This document shows positions 8,832 through 18,503 of a stretch of 64,000 nt of DNA, piece by piece; position 1 is the first letter of the stretch; every line of letters begins with the position of its first letter. The notes beneath the pieces are model-generated. The model was not told the DNA's origin. It saw nothing but the letters and a program-made list of their open reading frames with translations, and made no database searches. Source of the DNA: Pantoea sp. SOD02 (GTDB taxonomy: Bacteria; Pseudomonadota; Gammaproteobacteria; Enterobacterales; Enterobacteriaceae); contig NZ_CP102604.1 of assembly GCF_024707505.1 (NCBI RefSeq), positions 2,480,001 to 2,544,000 of the forward strand. The letters run 5' to 3'. The position numbers and the translations under genes were made by a program.

Positions 8832-8866
8832 AAGCCCGCTTAGGAAACTAAGCGGGCTTTTTGCTT
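8832..8866 (+). terminator. Terminator of tRNA-Asn
   Basis: The 12-bp stem AAGCCCGCTTAG/CTAAGCGGGCTT with a GAAA tetraloop is followed by TTTGCTTTT, directly after the tRNA. Confidence 0.93.
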
Positions 8867-8883
8867 TTACGGATTGCAGACAT

Positions 8884-8910
8884 AAAAAAACCCGCTGGCC
8901 GGGAGCGGGT
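8884..8910 (-). terminator. Terminator of the 55-aa protein gene
   Basis: Stem ACCCGCT/AGCGGGT, followed on the minus strand by a run of T (A-run 8884-8890 on the plus strand). It lies 61 bp downstream of the stop of the minus-strand gene at 8972-9139. Confidence 0.85.
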
Positions 8911-8971
8911 TCTTTATTCATCAGCGCACAGCTCATTCCAGTAGCTGTAGCGGATCACATGGTGCAGGCGC

Positions 8972-9139
8972 CTATCTCTCATAGTAGCGATACACCGAAG
9001 GATGGAACTCAACACCGTACAGTTGGCTGATGGGAATCAGCAGGTCGATATGGTTGCTGAGATCGAATTCGCGCTCTTCTGCGGGTCCAGTCTCGCCATT
9101 GATCAGTTGGTTAAACCACTGCTGCAAGAGGTGTTTCAT
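8972..9139 (-). CDS. Hypothetical 55-residue protein
   Basis: Starts MKHLLQQWFNQLING and ends VYRYYER. The ATG at 9139 follows GGAG by 9 nt; the frame is open further upstream (to 9262), but those residues would overlap the promoter and a repeat. The protein is acidic in the middle (GPAEEREFDLSNH) and aromatic at the end (SVYRYYER), and probably soluble. A terminator follows at 8884-8910. I do not recognise the family. Confidence 0.68.
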   Translation of the reverse strand: MKHLLQQWFNQLINGETGPAEEREFDLSNHIDLLIPISQLYGVEFHPSVYRYYER

Positions 9140-9243
9140 TGTCAGCTGCTCCACAAATGATTGAGGCTGACAGTAAACCGCACTCTCCCCTATAACCAAA
9201 ACGATTAGTTGTGCGCTTCTTTGCCAAATAATGCATATATGTC

Positions 9244-9311
9244 GGTGCGCATAAATGCGCACCCTACGAAAGCCCTGGCAAACAACTGTAGGGTCGCCAT
9301 TTATGGCGACC
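9244..9311. repeat. REP-like palindrome pair
   Basis: Two inverted elements. The minus-oriented one (9244-9267) is GGTGCGCAT-AA-ATGCGCACC plus CTAC; the plus-oriented one (9288-9311) is GTAG plus GGTCGCCAT-TT-ATGGCGACC. The first has compensated stem changes against the majority form. The pair lies just past the yeeO stop. Confidence 0.9.
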
Positions 9312-9322
9312 AGGCCAATGCG

Positions 9323-10735
9323 TTATCCCCGACTCTTCGCCATCATCTTGCGATAATTGTTCAGCCATTTGCCGCTGGTGAGTCGCCACCAGAAGAATAC
9401 GCCGCGTACCGTCCAGTCGAGGAACATACCGAGCCACACGCCAATCACGCCCATGCCCAGCACAATCCCGAGGAAATAACCGGCCACCACGCGTGCGCCC
9501 CACATACTGAACATCGACACATACATGGTGTAACGCGCATCGCGCGCGCCCTTCAGGCTGGCGGGCAGCACCCATGACGCGGTCCAGATCGGCATAAAGG
9601 CGGCATTAAGCCAAATCAAATGCTTGGTGACTGAGATGACTTCCGGATCGCGGCTGTAAAACTGCGCGAGTGTTCCGGCGAGCGGCACGGTAATCAACGC
9701 CAGCGAACACAATCCAATCATCGCCAGCCAGAATACGTGTTTGATTTGCCGTTCCGCCTGCATCACCTGATTCAGCCCCAGCCTGCGCCCGGTAATAATG
9801 GTCGATGCCGATCCCAACGCGTTACCCGGCAGGTTAATCAGCGAAGCAATTGAGAAGGCGATAAAGTTACCGGCGATCTCATTGGTGCCCATGCCAGCGA
9901 CAAAAATCTGCGTCAGCAATTTGCCGCCGTTAAACAGCACCGATTCAATACTGGCGGGCACGCCAATGCCCAACACTTCCATCAGAATATTGCGATCCCA
10001 GCGCCGGAAATAGCTGGCGATGGAGATTTTCAGTGCGGGCGTAATACCGCGATACAGCACGTATATCGCCGCTGCCGCACCGATATAGCGCGAGATGGTT
10101 AAACCCAATCCGGCACCGACAAAGCCCAGCCCTTCCCAACCCATGCAGCCGTAAATCAGCACGCTACTGATCACGATGTTGAGAATGTTCATGCCGCCGT
10201 TGATCAGCATCGGGATTTTGGTATTACCCGCACCACGCAGCGCGCCGCTACCAATCAGCGCAATCGCCGCCGCAGGATAGCTCCACGCCGAGGTTTGCAG
10301 ATAGCTCAGCGCCAGCTCTTTCACTTTGGGATCAGCGCTGCCGGCAATCACATCAATGATCAGATGCCCCCAAAACTCGATAGCGATCACCAGTACAAAC
10401 GCCAGCGCGGTCATCAATCCCAGCGACTGTCGCGTGGCGGCTCGCGCTCGTTTGCCGTTGCGTTTTGCCAGGCTGAACGCCACCACAACCGTGGTACCAA
10501 GATCGATAGCGGCAAAGAAGGAGATGATCACCATGTTGAAGCTGTCGGCCAGACCAACGCCCGCCATCGCTTCTTTACCCAGCCAGCTCACCAGGAAGGT
10601 ACTGAGGACGCCCATCAGCATCACGCAGAGGTTTTCGATAAAGATGGGTACGGCTAATGGGGTGATTTCTCGCCAGAACAACGTACGGTAAGAGCGGCGT
10701 TTGGGATACCACGCCGTGTTTCTGACCGCCCGCAT
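9323..10735 (-). CDS. yeeO: MATE-family efflux transporter YeeO
   Basis: About 470 residues with twelve predicted transmembrane segments of the multidrug and toxic compound extrusion family. The stretch SYRTLFWREITPLAVPIFIEN, then VSWLGK, AMAGVGLADSFNMVI and RGAGNTKIPMLING, aligns closely with E. coli YeeO, which has been reported to export FMN and FAD (and dipeptides) across the inner membrane. The start is uncertain: no strong ribosome site is visible; the ATG at 10735 is preferred over a TTG at 10759 in the same frame. E. coli YeeO has a longer N terminus. The neighbours tRNA-Asn and amn are conserved with E. coli. Confidence 0.9.
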   Translation of the reverse strand: MRAVRNTAWYPKRRSYRTLFWREITPLAVPIFIENLCVMLMGVLSTFLVSWLGKEAMAGVGLADSFNMVIISFFAAIDLGTTVVVAFSLAKRNGKRARAATRQSLGLMTALAFVLVIAIEFWGHLIIDVIAGSADPKVKELALSYLQTSAWSYPAAAIALIGSGALRGAGNTKIPMLINGGMNILNIVISSVLIYGCMGWEGLGFVGAGLGLTISRYIGAAAAIYVLYRGITPALKISIASYFRRWDRNILMEVLGIGVPASIESVLFNGGKLLTQIFVAGMGTNEIAGNFIAFSIASLINLPGNALGSASTIITGRRLGLNQVMQAERQIKHVFWLAMIGLCSLALITVPLAGTLAQFYSRDPEVISVTKHLIWLNAAFMPIWTASWVLPASLKGARDARYTMYVSMFSMWGARVVAGYFLGIVLGMGVIGVWLGMFLDWTVRGVFFWWRLTSGKWLNNYRKMMAKSRG

Positions 10736-10855
10736 CACTGCTACGCCAGGATTTTGCAAGGGATTACCAAATCACTTTGGAGAGGAAGAAGAGTAATAAT
10801 GATGATAGGCCACTGAGAATTATGCAAAGTGTTTCCCCTCACCATTTAATCATTA

Positions 10856-11605
10856 TTACAAACTTTTTGTCGCCACCACCGCAGGATCGGCTGCGCCCCC
10901 CAAATAGGCGCTGCGCACTTCATCATTGTTGAGCAGCTCGGCACCGCTACCGCTCAGGCGAATCTCACCGTTCACCATCACATAACCGCGATCCGCCAGC
11001 TGCAATGCATGGCGGGCATTCTGCTCCACCAGAAACAGCGTCATGCCTTGCTGAGTCAACTCGCGCAGGATGCCAAAGATCTGCTTCACCACGATCGGCG
11101 CGAGGCCCAGGCTGGGTTCGTCGAGCAGCAACAACCTGGGTCGACTCATCAGCGCGCGGGCAATCGCCAGCATCTGCTGCTCGCCGCCGGAAAGTGTCAT
11201 GGCGCGCTGCTTGCGCCGCTCCAGCAGGCGCGGAAACAGCTGATACATACGCTCTTTATCCTCTTTGACAAACCGTTCGCCGATGGCAATGGTGCCCATC
11301 AGCAGGTTCTCTTCCACCGTCATATCAGGAAAGATGCGCCGCCCTTCCGGTGCCTGCGCAATGCCGCTGGCGGCGATGAAGTGCGTGGAACGCTGACTGA
11401 TCGCTTCACCGCGCAAACGAATCTCGCCGCTGGCAATGCGCGGCTGACCAAAGATTGACATCAGCAGCGTAGATTTCCCTGCGCCGTTAGCGCCAATCAG
11501 CGCCACGGTTTCGCCCTGATTCACCGTCAGCGATACCTGTTTCAGCGCCTGCAAAGGACCGTAAAACACATCAACCTGCTCAAAGGCCAGCATCGGTTCA
11601 GCCAT
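10856..11605 (-). CDS. livF: Branched-chain amino acid ABC transporter ATPase LivF
   Basis: An ATP-binding subunit of 249 residues: Walker A GANGAGKS near residue 36, Q-loop region, signature LSGGEQQMLAIARAL, Walker B LLLLDEPSLGLAP and switch His in FLVEQNARHAL. The insert APEGRRIFPDMTVEENL is typical of LivF. It would pair with LivG under the LivHM membrane dimer to import leucine, isoleucine and valine or related amino acids. The start MAEPMLAFEQ at 11605 has AGGAG upstream and overlaps the livG stop by 8 bp, which signals translational coupling. Last gene of a five-gene operon. Confidence 0.95.
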   Translation of the reverse strand: MAEPMLAFEQVDVFYGPLQALKQVSLTVNQGETVALIGANGAGKSTLLMSIFGQPRIASGEIRLRGEAISQRSTHFIAASGIAQAPEGRRIFPDMTVEENLLMGTIAIGERFVKEDKERMYQLFPRLLERRKQRAMTLSGGEQQMLAIARALMSRPRLLLLDEPSLGLAPIVVKQIFGILRELTQQGMTLFLVEQNARHALQLADRGYVMVNGEIRLSGSGAELLNNDEVRSAYLGGAADPAVVATKSL

Positions 11606-12473
11606 GATCGCTCTCCTCTTCTGCGCCGAGATAGGCGGCAATCACTTTAGGATCGTGACGAATCTGCTGCGGCGTGCCTTGAGCAATCACATCGCCATGA
11701 TCGAGCACCACGATGTGGTCGGAAATGCGCATCACCATCGGCATGTCATGTTCAATCAGCAACACGCTGATGCGATGATCGGCGCGCAGACGATGCAGAA
11801 TTTCGCTCAGCGCCTCGGTTTCCACCGGATTCAGCCCGGCCGCCGGTTCATCCAGACAAATCAGCTCCGGGCGCGTACACATGGCGCGCGCGATCTCAAG
11901 CCGCCGTTGCTGACCGTAAGAGAGCGTACCGGCCAAGCGGTTGGCGCTGGCGACTAAATCGACGTTTTCCAGCCAGTAGAAAGCGCGATCCAGCGCGCGA
12001 TTCTCCGCCTCACGGTAGCCGCGCGTGTTCAGCACGCCCGCCAGCAGCTGACGATTGACCTGCATATGCTGCGCCACCAGCAGGTTCTCAATCACCGACA
12101 TCTCGCGGAACAGCCGAATATTTTGGAAAGTACGCGCCAGCCCGGCGCGATTCACCAGATGCGCGCCGCCAAACATCTTGTACCAGAGCCGCGAGCCGAG
12201 CCGGGTGGGATTGATCCAGTCGCCCGCATGGATTTTCTGCCCAAGCACCTGAATCACATCGGTGCTGCGCTGGTTGGCGTTGAGCACAATGCGTCCGCCG
12301 GTGGCGCGATAGAAGCCGGTCAGACAGTTAAACACCGTGGTTTTACCCGCGCCGTTGGGGCCAATCAGCGAGGTCACCGAACCGCGCTCCACCGCCAGGC
12401 TGACATCATTGAGCGCCTTGATACCGCCGAAGCGCATCATCAGATTGTTCACTTGCAGAATGGCATCACTCAT
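11598..12473 (-). CDS. livG: Branched-chain amino acid ABC transporter ATPase LivG
   Basis: A 291-residue ATPase: Walker A GPNGAGKTT near 38, signature LSYGQQRRLEIARAM, Walker B LICLDEPAAGLNP and LIEHDM switch. The FGGIKALNDVSL start and TFQNIRLFREMSVIENLLVAQH motif are typical of LivG. A loop of about 35 residues after the first strand (STDVIQVLGQKIHAGDWINP) is longer than in LivF, as in other LivG proteins. AAGGAG precedes the ATG by 6 nt. It overlaps livM by 8 bp and livF by 8 bp. Confidence 0.95.
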   Translation of the reverse strand: MSDAILQVNNLMMRFGGIKALNDVSLAVERGSVTSLIGPNGAGKTTVFNCLTGFYRATGGRIVLNANQRSTDVIQVLGQKIHAGDWINPTRLGSRLWYKMFGGAHLVNRAGLARTFQNIRLFREMSVIENLLVAQHMQVNRQLLAGVLNTRGYREAENRALDRAFYWLENVDLVASANRLAGTLSYGQQRRLEIARAMCTRPELICLDEPAAGLNPVETEALSEILHRLRADHRISVLLIEHDMPMVMRISDHIVVLDHGDVIAQGTPQQIRHDPKVIAAYLGAEEESDHG

Positions 12474-13746
12474 GGCGCACTCCTTTTCGCAACGGCACGC
12501 CGACGCGCGCAGTGCGCACCAGCCCGCGCGGCCGCCAGATCATCATCAGCACCATCAACATGCCGAACAGCAGCACGCGGTATTCGGCAAAGCTGCGCAG
12601 CAGCTCCGGCGCCACCGTCAGCACAAACGCCGCCAGCACCACGCCAAGCGTCGATCCCATGCCGCCGAGCACCACAATGGCAAGAATCAGCGCCGACTCA
12701 AAAAAGGTGAACGAGGTAGGATTGACGAAGCCCTGATAGCTGGCGAAAAACACCCCAGCAATCCCCGCCGTTGACGCGCCCAGCATAAAGGCCGAAAGCT
12801 TAACCAACACATGATTGAGCCCCATTGCGCGGCAGGCAATCTCATCTTCACGCAGCGCTTCCCAGGCACGCCCAATCGGCATGCGCGTTAGGCGATGCTT
12901 GATCCACAGCACCAGCAATACCACCAGAACCAGCACCACATAGATGAAGATAAACTTCATATTTGGGTTGTAAGTGACATGCAGAAACTCGTGATACGGC
13001 ACGCCGCCATCGCGCGCGCGGCGGGCAAACTCAAGGCCAAAGAAAGTCGGCGACGGCACAGAAACCCCGTTCGGACCGCCAGTAAAGGCCACCCAATTGG
13101 TCAGCACCAGACGAATGATTTCACCAAAGCCGAGCGTAACAATAGCCAGATAATCACCGTGCATACGCAGTACCGGGAACCCAAGCAGCGCACCGGCAAA
13201 AGCCGCCAGCAGCGCCGCCAGCGGCAGCATGCTCCAGAAACCCAATCCAAGATATTGATAGCCAAGCGCCAGGCCGTACGCACCGATGGCATAAAAGGCG
13301 ACGTAACCGAGATCGAGTAATCCGGCGAGGCCAACCACAATGTTCAAACCCAGCCCGAGCAGCACATATATCAGGCCGAGAATCGCTACCGTCAGCAGGT
13401 ATTTGCTGGAGAGGAACGGAAAGGCCAGCGCCACGATCAGCAGCAGCGGCAATATCCAGCGCAGACGCGAACGATAGCCGGGCTCGCGCACGTAAACACC
13501 GTCATCGCTGCTGGCAAACTTGCGCATAATGCGCTGACCAAAAGGCGCGTGCAGAAACACGCTAAACAGCAAGCGCCCCGCCATCACCACCGCCACCAGC
13601 AGCGCCACGCGCTGTGGCGAGAGCTTGAAGCTGTAACCGTCGAGCACCACGCCAACAATCGGACCAAACACCACCAGCGCCACCAATCCCGCCAGCAGCG
13701 TGTCGAGCAGCGCCTGGCGCAGAGGACTTTGCGTCATTGCATTCAT
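12466..13746 (-). CDS. livM: Branched-chain amino acid ABC permease LivM
   Basis: A 426-residue polytopic membrane protein, close to the 425 of E. coli LivM. It has an N-terminal helix (LLAGLVALVVFGPIVGVVLDG), then the core with GLGLNIVVGLAGLLDLGYVAFYAIGAY-type sequence and the EAA-like loop GRAWEALREDEIACRAMGLN that contacts the ATPases. GAGGAA lies upstream of the ATG at 13746. The next start in the same frame is three codons in. It forms the channel with LivH. Confidence 0.95.
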   Translation of the reverse strand: MNAMTQSPLRQALLDTLLAGLVALVVFGPIVGVVLDGYSFKLSPQRVALLVAVVMAGRLLFSVFLHAPFGQRIMRKFASSDDGVYVREPGYRSRLRWILPLLLIVALAFPFLSSKYLLTVAILGLIYVLLGLGLNIVVGLAGLLDLGYVAFYAIGAYGLALGYQYLGLGFWSMLPLAALLAAFAGALLGFPVLRMHGDYLAIVTLGFGEIIRLVLTNWVAFTGGPNGVSVPSPTFFGLEFARRARDGGVPYHEFLHVTYNPNMKFIFIYVVLVLVVLLVLWIKHRLTRMPIGRAWEALREDEIACRAMGLNHVLVKLSAFMLGASTAGIAGVFFASYQGFVNPTSFTFFESALILAIVVLGGMGSTLGVVLAAFVLTVAPELLRSFAEYRVLLFGMLMVLMMIWRPRGLVRTARVGVPLRKGVRHE

Positions 13747-13756
13747 CGGGGCTTCC

Positions 13757-14671
<915 letters not shown>

Positions 14672-14722
14672 AATGTCGTCTCGTACTCAATGGGAGCGCA
14701 CACCTCGCGCTCAATCGCGAAT

Positions 14723-14743
14723 GGCCCCGCACTGCGCGGGGCC
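14723..14743 (-). other. GC-rich hairpin between binding-protein gene and livH
   Basis: GGCCCCGC-ACTGC-GCGGGGCC, a perfect 8-bp GC stem 11 bp after the stop of the binding-protein gene. No T-run follows, so it is better read as an mRNA-stabilising or attenuating hairpin that leaves the binding protein more abundant than the membrane subunits (inference). Confidence 0.6.
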
Positions 14744-14753
14744 GCGTGGCACA

Positions 14754-15869
14754 TTACAGCTGGTGATACTTGCCTTTGTCGTCCCATTGGTACACGACGT
14801 AATCCGACACTTTGAGATCGCCTTTACTGTCCCAGGCTTTTTTGCCCATCACGGTATCAACGCTGTTGGCTTTCAGCCAGTCGCTGGCCTTAGCGTTGTC
14901 TTTGCCTGCCGCTTTGTAAGCAGCCGCCAGCGTCTGCACGGAGGCGTAGGCATACAAGGTGTAGCCTTCTGGCTCAAATCCGCTAGCGCGGAATTTCTCG
15001 ATCACCGCTTTGCCATCGGCAATGGTGCGCGGATCGTTACCGAAGGTCATGTAGACGCCTTTGGTGTATTGCGGGCCGCCTGCTGCCGTCACCATCTCTT
15101 CAGTCACAATGCAGTCGCCAGAGAAGAAGGCGGCATTAACGCCCTGCTCACGCATCTGGCGCACCAGCGGACCGGCCTCCGGATGACAGCCACCGAAATA
15201 GACCACGTCCGGTTTCAGCGCGCCGATCTTGGTTACCAATGCATTGAAATCTTTCTCACCGCGCGACAGCCCTTCATACAGCACTTCTTTCACACCACGC
15301 TTTTCAAGCGAGGCTTTGGTGGCATCCGCTAAACCCTGGCCGTAAGTGTCTTTGTCATGAATGATGACCACGTTCTTGGCTTTGAGCTTGTCGATGATGT
15401 AATCCGCAGCGATAGCGCCCTGCTGGTCATCACGGCCACACATGCGGAACATGGTTTTCATGCCGCGTTCGGTAATTTTCGGGTTGGTTGATCCGGGGGT
15501 GATCGCCAGCACGCCGGCCTCATCATAGACTTCCGAGGCGGGCATGGTGGATGAGGAGCAGAAGTGGCCGACCACCGCCATCACCTTATCCTGATCAACC
15601 AGACGGTTAGCGACGGATACCGCCTGTTTCGGTTCACAAGCATCATCGCCCTGTACCAGCACGATTTTCTCGCCGTTGATGCCGCCCGCCGCATTGATAT
15701 CCTCCGCAGCCTGGCTCGCGCCTTTCCAGTATTGCGCGCCGTACGTCGCATTAGGCCCAGAGAAAGGACCGGCAACACCAATTTTAATATCTGCCTGAGC
15801 GTAAAAGGCCACGCTTAAACAACCTGCAATCGCCACCTTCATTGGGTGTTTTATGAATTTCAAAGACAT
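14754..15869 (-). CDS. livJ: Branched-chain amino acid ABC periplasmic binding protein (LivJ/LivK type)
   Basis: A 371-residue precursor. The signal peptide MSLKFIKHPMKVAIAGCLSV, then AFYAQA, has a cleavage site before DIKIGVAGP. The mature part shows the LivJ pattern GPFSGPNATYGAQYWKGA, INAAGGINGEKI, GDDACEPKQAVSVANRLV and GHFCSSSTMPASEVY, and near the C terminus KANSVDTVMG followed by WDSKGDLK. The start at 15869 has GAGGA 8 nt upstream; longer frames to 15983 run through a repeat. Identity to E. coli LivJ looks only moderate, so the ligand range (Leu/Ile/Val or another amino acid) is uncertain. First gene of the liv operon. Confidence 0.9.
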   Translation of the reverse strand: MSLKFIKHPMKVAIAGCLSVAFYAQADIKIGVAGPFSGPNATYGAQYWKGASQAAEDINAAGGINGEKIVLVQGDDACEPKQAVSVANRLVDQDKVMAVVGHFCSSSTMPASEVYDEAGVLAITPGSTNPKITERGMKTMFRMCGRDDQQGAIAADYIIDKLKAKNVVIIHDKDTYGQGLADATKASLEKRGVKEVLYEGLSRGEKDFNALVTKIGALKPDVVYFGGCHPEAGPLVRQMREQGVNAAFFSGDCIVTEEMVTAAGGPQYTKGVYMTFGNDPRTIADGKAVIEKFRASGFEPEGYTLYAYASVQTLAAAYKAAGKDNAKASDWLKANSVDTVMGKKAWDSKGDLKVSDYVVYQWDDKGKYHQL

Positions 15870-15966
15870 GCTTTCAATCCTCAACGGGTCAGGAACGGAG
15901 CCATACCACGGCATGGGAGAAATCAATTTCTGAAACTTTGGCAAAACAGCATGCGGCCCATCCCCC

Positions 15967-15990
15967 GTAGGGTCGCCATTCATGGCGACC
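15967..15990 (+). repeat. Single REP-like palindrome
   Basis: GTAG plus GGTCGCCAT-TC-ATGGCGACC. It stands alone in the 400-bp gap between the liv operon and amn, followed by TCTTTTT. The rest of that gap (15870-16269) must carry divergent liv and amn promoters; I see no other clear structure in it. Confidence 0.88.
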
Positions 15991-16269
15991 TCTTTTTAGG
16001 AAAGAGATAGATTCATTAAGGCCACGGTTGAAAACTAAGCAATAAGCTCGCCAATACCGCGAAGGTAGACGATTTATTACTCGGGCATCGCTCCAGAACA
16101 GGAGACACGCGATGTAACATCCCTGCTGATCATAAACATAGCTGTGGTTACGCCATGCACCAGCACCGTGATGGTGCAGAATGCGGTCGATCACAGATTC
16201 TTCATCGTCACGAAGGGTTTATCCGCTATGCTCTGGTGAAAACGGTCCACGTTTCCTGAAGGAGAACCC

Positions 16270-17718
16270 ATGAATACACAACGGAACGGATTGAGCAGCC
16301 AGCAAGCGCTGGACGAATTAGAGCGCCTGTACGATGCAGCCGTTGACGCGCTGCGCAACGCCATTCGTGATTTCACCGCCAGCGGGCAGTTGCCGGATGA
16401 AGGCGCTCGCCAGCAAGGGCTGTTTGTCTATCCGCAGCTGCGTATCACCTGGCTTGGCGAAGGCCCGCAGAAAAATCGTACCCGCGCATGGGGACGTTTT
16501 ACCCACACCGGCAGCTACAGCACCACCATCACGCGCCCGGCGCTGCTGCGCCACTATCTCAGCGAGCAGTTGCAGATGCTGGAAAAAGAGTACGACGTGC
16601 TGATTGAGGTCGCGCCATCCCAGCAGGAAATTCCTTATCCTTATGTGATTGACGGCTTGTCACTAGACCGCTCAATGAGTGCCAGCATCGCACGCCATTT
16701 CCCGACCACCGAACTGTCACAAATCGGTGATGAAACCGCCGACGGCCTGTTCCACGCCAATGCGATTTTCCCGCTGTCGCACTTTGACGCGCTGCGCACC
16801 GATTTCTCACTGGCTCGCCTGCGCCACTACACCGGCACCGGCGTAGAGCACTTTCAGCCGTTTGTGCTGTTCACCAACTACACGCGCTACGTTGATGAGT
16901 TCGTGCGCTGGGCAATTGAGCAAGTACAGGATCCCAACACGCCTTACGACAGCCTGGCCTGCGCCGGTGAAGTGGTGATCACTGCCGATACTCAAGACCC
17001 GACGGCGATGATGTCCGATCTGGCGTGGAAGAAGCACCAAATGCCCGCCTGGCACCTGACATCACCGAATCGTCGCGGCATTACGCTGGTGAACATCGGC
17101 GTTGGCCCGTCCAATGCCAAAACCATCTGTGACCATCTGGCGGTGATTCGTCCGCACGCCTGGCTGATGATTGGCCACTGCGGCGGGCTGCGTGAAAGCC
17201 AGACCATCGGCGACTATGTACTGGCGCATGCCTACCTGCGCGACGACCACGTACTGGATAGCGTACTGCCGCCAGATATCCCAATCCCCAGCATCGCCGA
17301 AGTGCAGCGCGCACTGTATGACGCCACCAAAGCGGTGAGCGGCATGCCCGGTGAAGAAGTTAAACAGCGCCTGCGCACCGGCACCGTGGTCACCACCGAT
17401 GACCGTAACTGGGAGCTGCGTTACTCCGCTTCTGCGCTGCGCTTCAACCTGAGCCGCGCCGTTGCGGTTGATATGGAGAGCGCCACCATCGCCGCACAGG
17501 GCTACCGCTTCCGTGTGCCCTACGGCACATTGCTGTGCGTATCGGATAAGCCGCTGCACGGCGAGATTAAGCTACCGGGCCAGGCAAACCGCTTCTACGA
17601 AGGTGCGATTTCAGAGCACCTGCAAATTGGCATCTGCGCGGTGGAACTGCTGCGAGCTGAAGGCGATAAGCTGCATTCGAGGAAGCTGAGAACCTTTAAC
17701 GAGCCGCCGTTTAGGTAA
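16270..17718 (+). CDS. amn: AMP nucleosidase
   Basis: Hydrolyses AMP to adenine and ribose 5-phosphate, helping to control adenylate levels. At 482 residues it is close to the 484 of E. coli Amn and very similar: FTHTGSYSTTITRP, IPYPYVIDG, FPTTELSQIGDETADG, and a nucleoside-phosphorylase-like C-terminal domain with NIGVGPSNAKTICDHLAV, IGHCGGLRESQ, DMESATIAAQGYRFRVPYGTLL and the end RKLRTFNEPPFR. AAGGAG stands 6 nt before the ATG. A purine permease gene lies 0.8 kb downstream on the other strand, a possible functional link through adenine. Confidence 0.97.
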   Translation: MNTQRNGLSSQQALDELERLYDAAVDALRNAIRDFTASGQLPDEGARQQGLFVYPQLRITWLGEGPQKNRTRAWGRFTHTGSYSTTITRPALLRHYLSEQLQMLEKEYDVLIEVAPSQQEIPYPYVIDGLSLDRSMSASIARHFPTTELSQIGDETADGLFHANAIFPLSHFDALRTDFSLARLRHYTGTGVEHFQPFVLFTNYTRYVDEFVRWAIEQVQDPNTPYDSLACAGEVVITADTQDPTAMMSDLAWKKHQMPAWHLTSPNRRGITLVNIGVGPSNAKTICDHLAVIRPHAWLMIGHCGGLRESQTIGDYVLAHAYLRDDHVLDSVLPPDIPIPSIAEVQRALYDATKAVSGMPGEEVKQRLRTGTVVTTDDRNWELRYSASALRFNLSRAVAVDMESATIAAQGYRFRVPYGTLLCVSDKPLHGEIKLPGQANRFYEGAISEHLQIGICAVELLRAEGDKLHSRKLRTFNEPPFR

Positions 17719-17727
17719 TCATAATGG

Positions 17728-17752
17728 GTTCCGGCCCATGAAGGGCCGGAAC
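17728..17752. terminator. Hairpin between amn and the convergent gene
   Basis: A perfect 10-bp stem GTTCCGGCCC/GGGCCGGAAC with a 5-nt loop, 9 bp after the amn stop and 16 bp before the stop of the convergent gene. No T-run on either side, so termination may be weak or factor-dependent. Confidence 0.6.
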
Positions 17753-17768
17753 AGTGCAGTAAAGCGCG

Positions 17769-18164
17769 TCATGACATTTTCAAAACGATATTCTGCATAA
17801 ACCACGCCAACACCAGAAGGCCGGTTGGTAACATGATTTTCCAGGTTATGCTGTTATTGAAGGCAGCTATTTTATCCTCCAACTGATTGAATCGTTGATC
17901 AACTCTTTCGAACTTCTCATCTATCTTTTCGAACTTTTTATCGAATTTGTCTTCCATCCGCTCAAACTTTTTATCGATACGTTGTTCAAGCGCCCCGAGC
18001 TCGCCCATAATCTCTACCCGCATGACGCCCTGCTCGGCTCTAACCTTTTCGATATCCGCTTTAGTAGCAAAATGTTCTGAACGCGCCGTTAGCACCGCAA
18101 CATCTGTCTGAATCTGCTGCGTGTTTTTTTCCAGCTGTTCAACCCGTTTGGTTATTTGTTCCAT
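17769..18164 (-). CDS. Coiled-coil protein with C-terminal membrane anchor
   Basis: A 131-residue protein. It starts MEQITKRVEQLEKN and runs through a long heptad-rich helix (about residues 5-100) in which the motif F-E-x-x-D-x-K/R-F is repeated about four times (FERMEDKF, FEKIDEKF, FERVDQRF), then ends with a hydrophobic helix (IMLPTGLLVLAWFMQNIVL). This suggests a cytoplasmic coiled coil tethered to the inner membrane; some phage XhlA-like and other short enterobacterial proteins have this plan. The start at 18164 has AAGGAG 8 nt upstream; in-frame ATGs further up (18242, 18260) are less convincing. Function unknown. Confidence 0.78.
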   Translation of the reverse strand: MEQITKRVEQLEKNTQQIQTDVAVLTARSEHFATKADIEKVRAEQGVMRVEIMGELGALEQRIDKKFERMEDKFDKKFEKIDEKFERVDQRFNQLEDKIAAFNNSITWKIMLPTGLLVLAWFMQNIVLKMS

Positions 18165-18503
18165 TAGATGATCTCCTTTGTTTCCAACGTCAAAAATAAG
18201 CGGTGGGAACACACGAGTTGTATTGCTAATGGGGTAATCCATCACCGAATCCTCTTCCATCACGTTGCTCAATCTTTCCACCACACCGTTAGTGAAACAG
18301 ATTTGCGCAGCATTAACATTCCACGATCCCGCCATTCGCAGCACATTTTTTGCGGGCAGGTTTAAACAACACGCACAGCCTGGGCCGTTTTGAGATTGAA
18401 GGAAAGTGAGCATCAAAAAGGATTGCGAGGTGACACGCAGAAAATAAACGAAGGGATGCAACAGCAGACACGGAAGCCCGAGCGGGCTTCCGTTAAGCAA
18501 GAT
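18165..18503. other. Intergenic region with hairpin
   Basis: 339 bp between the permease stop and the coiled-coil gene. A perfect 10-bp hairpin CGGAAGCCCG/CGGGCTTCCG (18471-18492) lies 11 bp past the permease stop and is probably its terminator, though it lacks a T-run. The rest must include the promoter of the coiled-coil gene. The open frame across it appears to be chance. Confidence 0.55.

Noticed and set aside
8747..8866. Genomic island inserted at tRNA-Asn
   Set aside because: No integrase, no duplicated tRNA end, and the flanking genes are the usual mtfA and yeeO.
18165..18500. Longer open frame upstream of the coiled-coil gene (to 18500)
   Set aside because: The extra residues are not coiled-coil and have irregular composition; a strong AAGGAG lies 8 nt before the ATG at 18164, so the shorter start is preferred.
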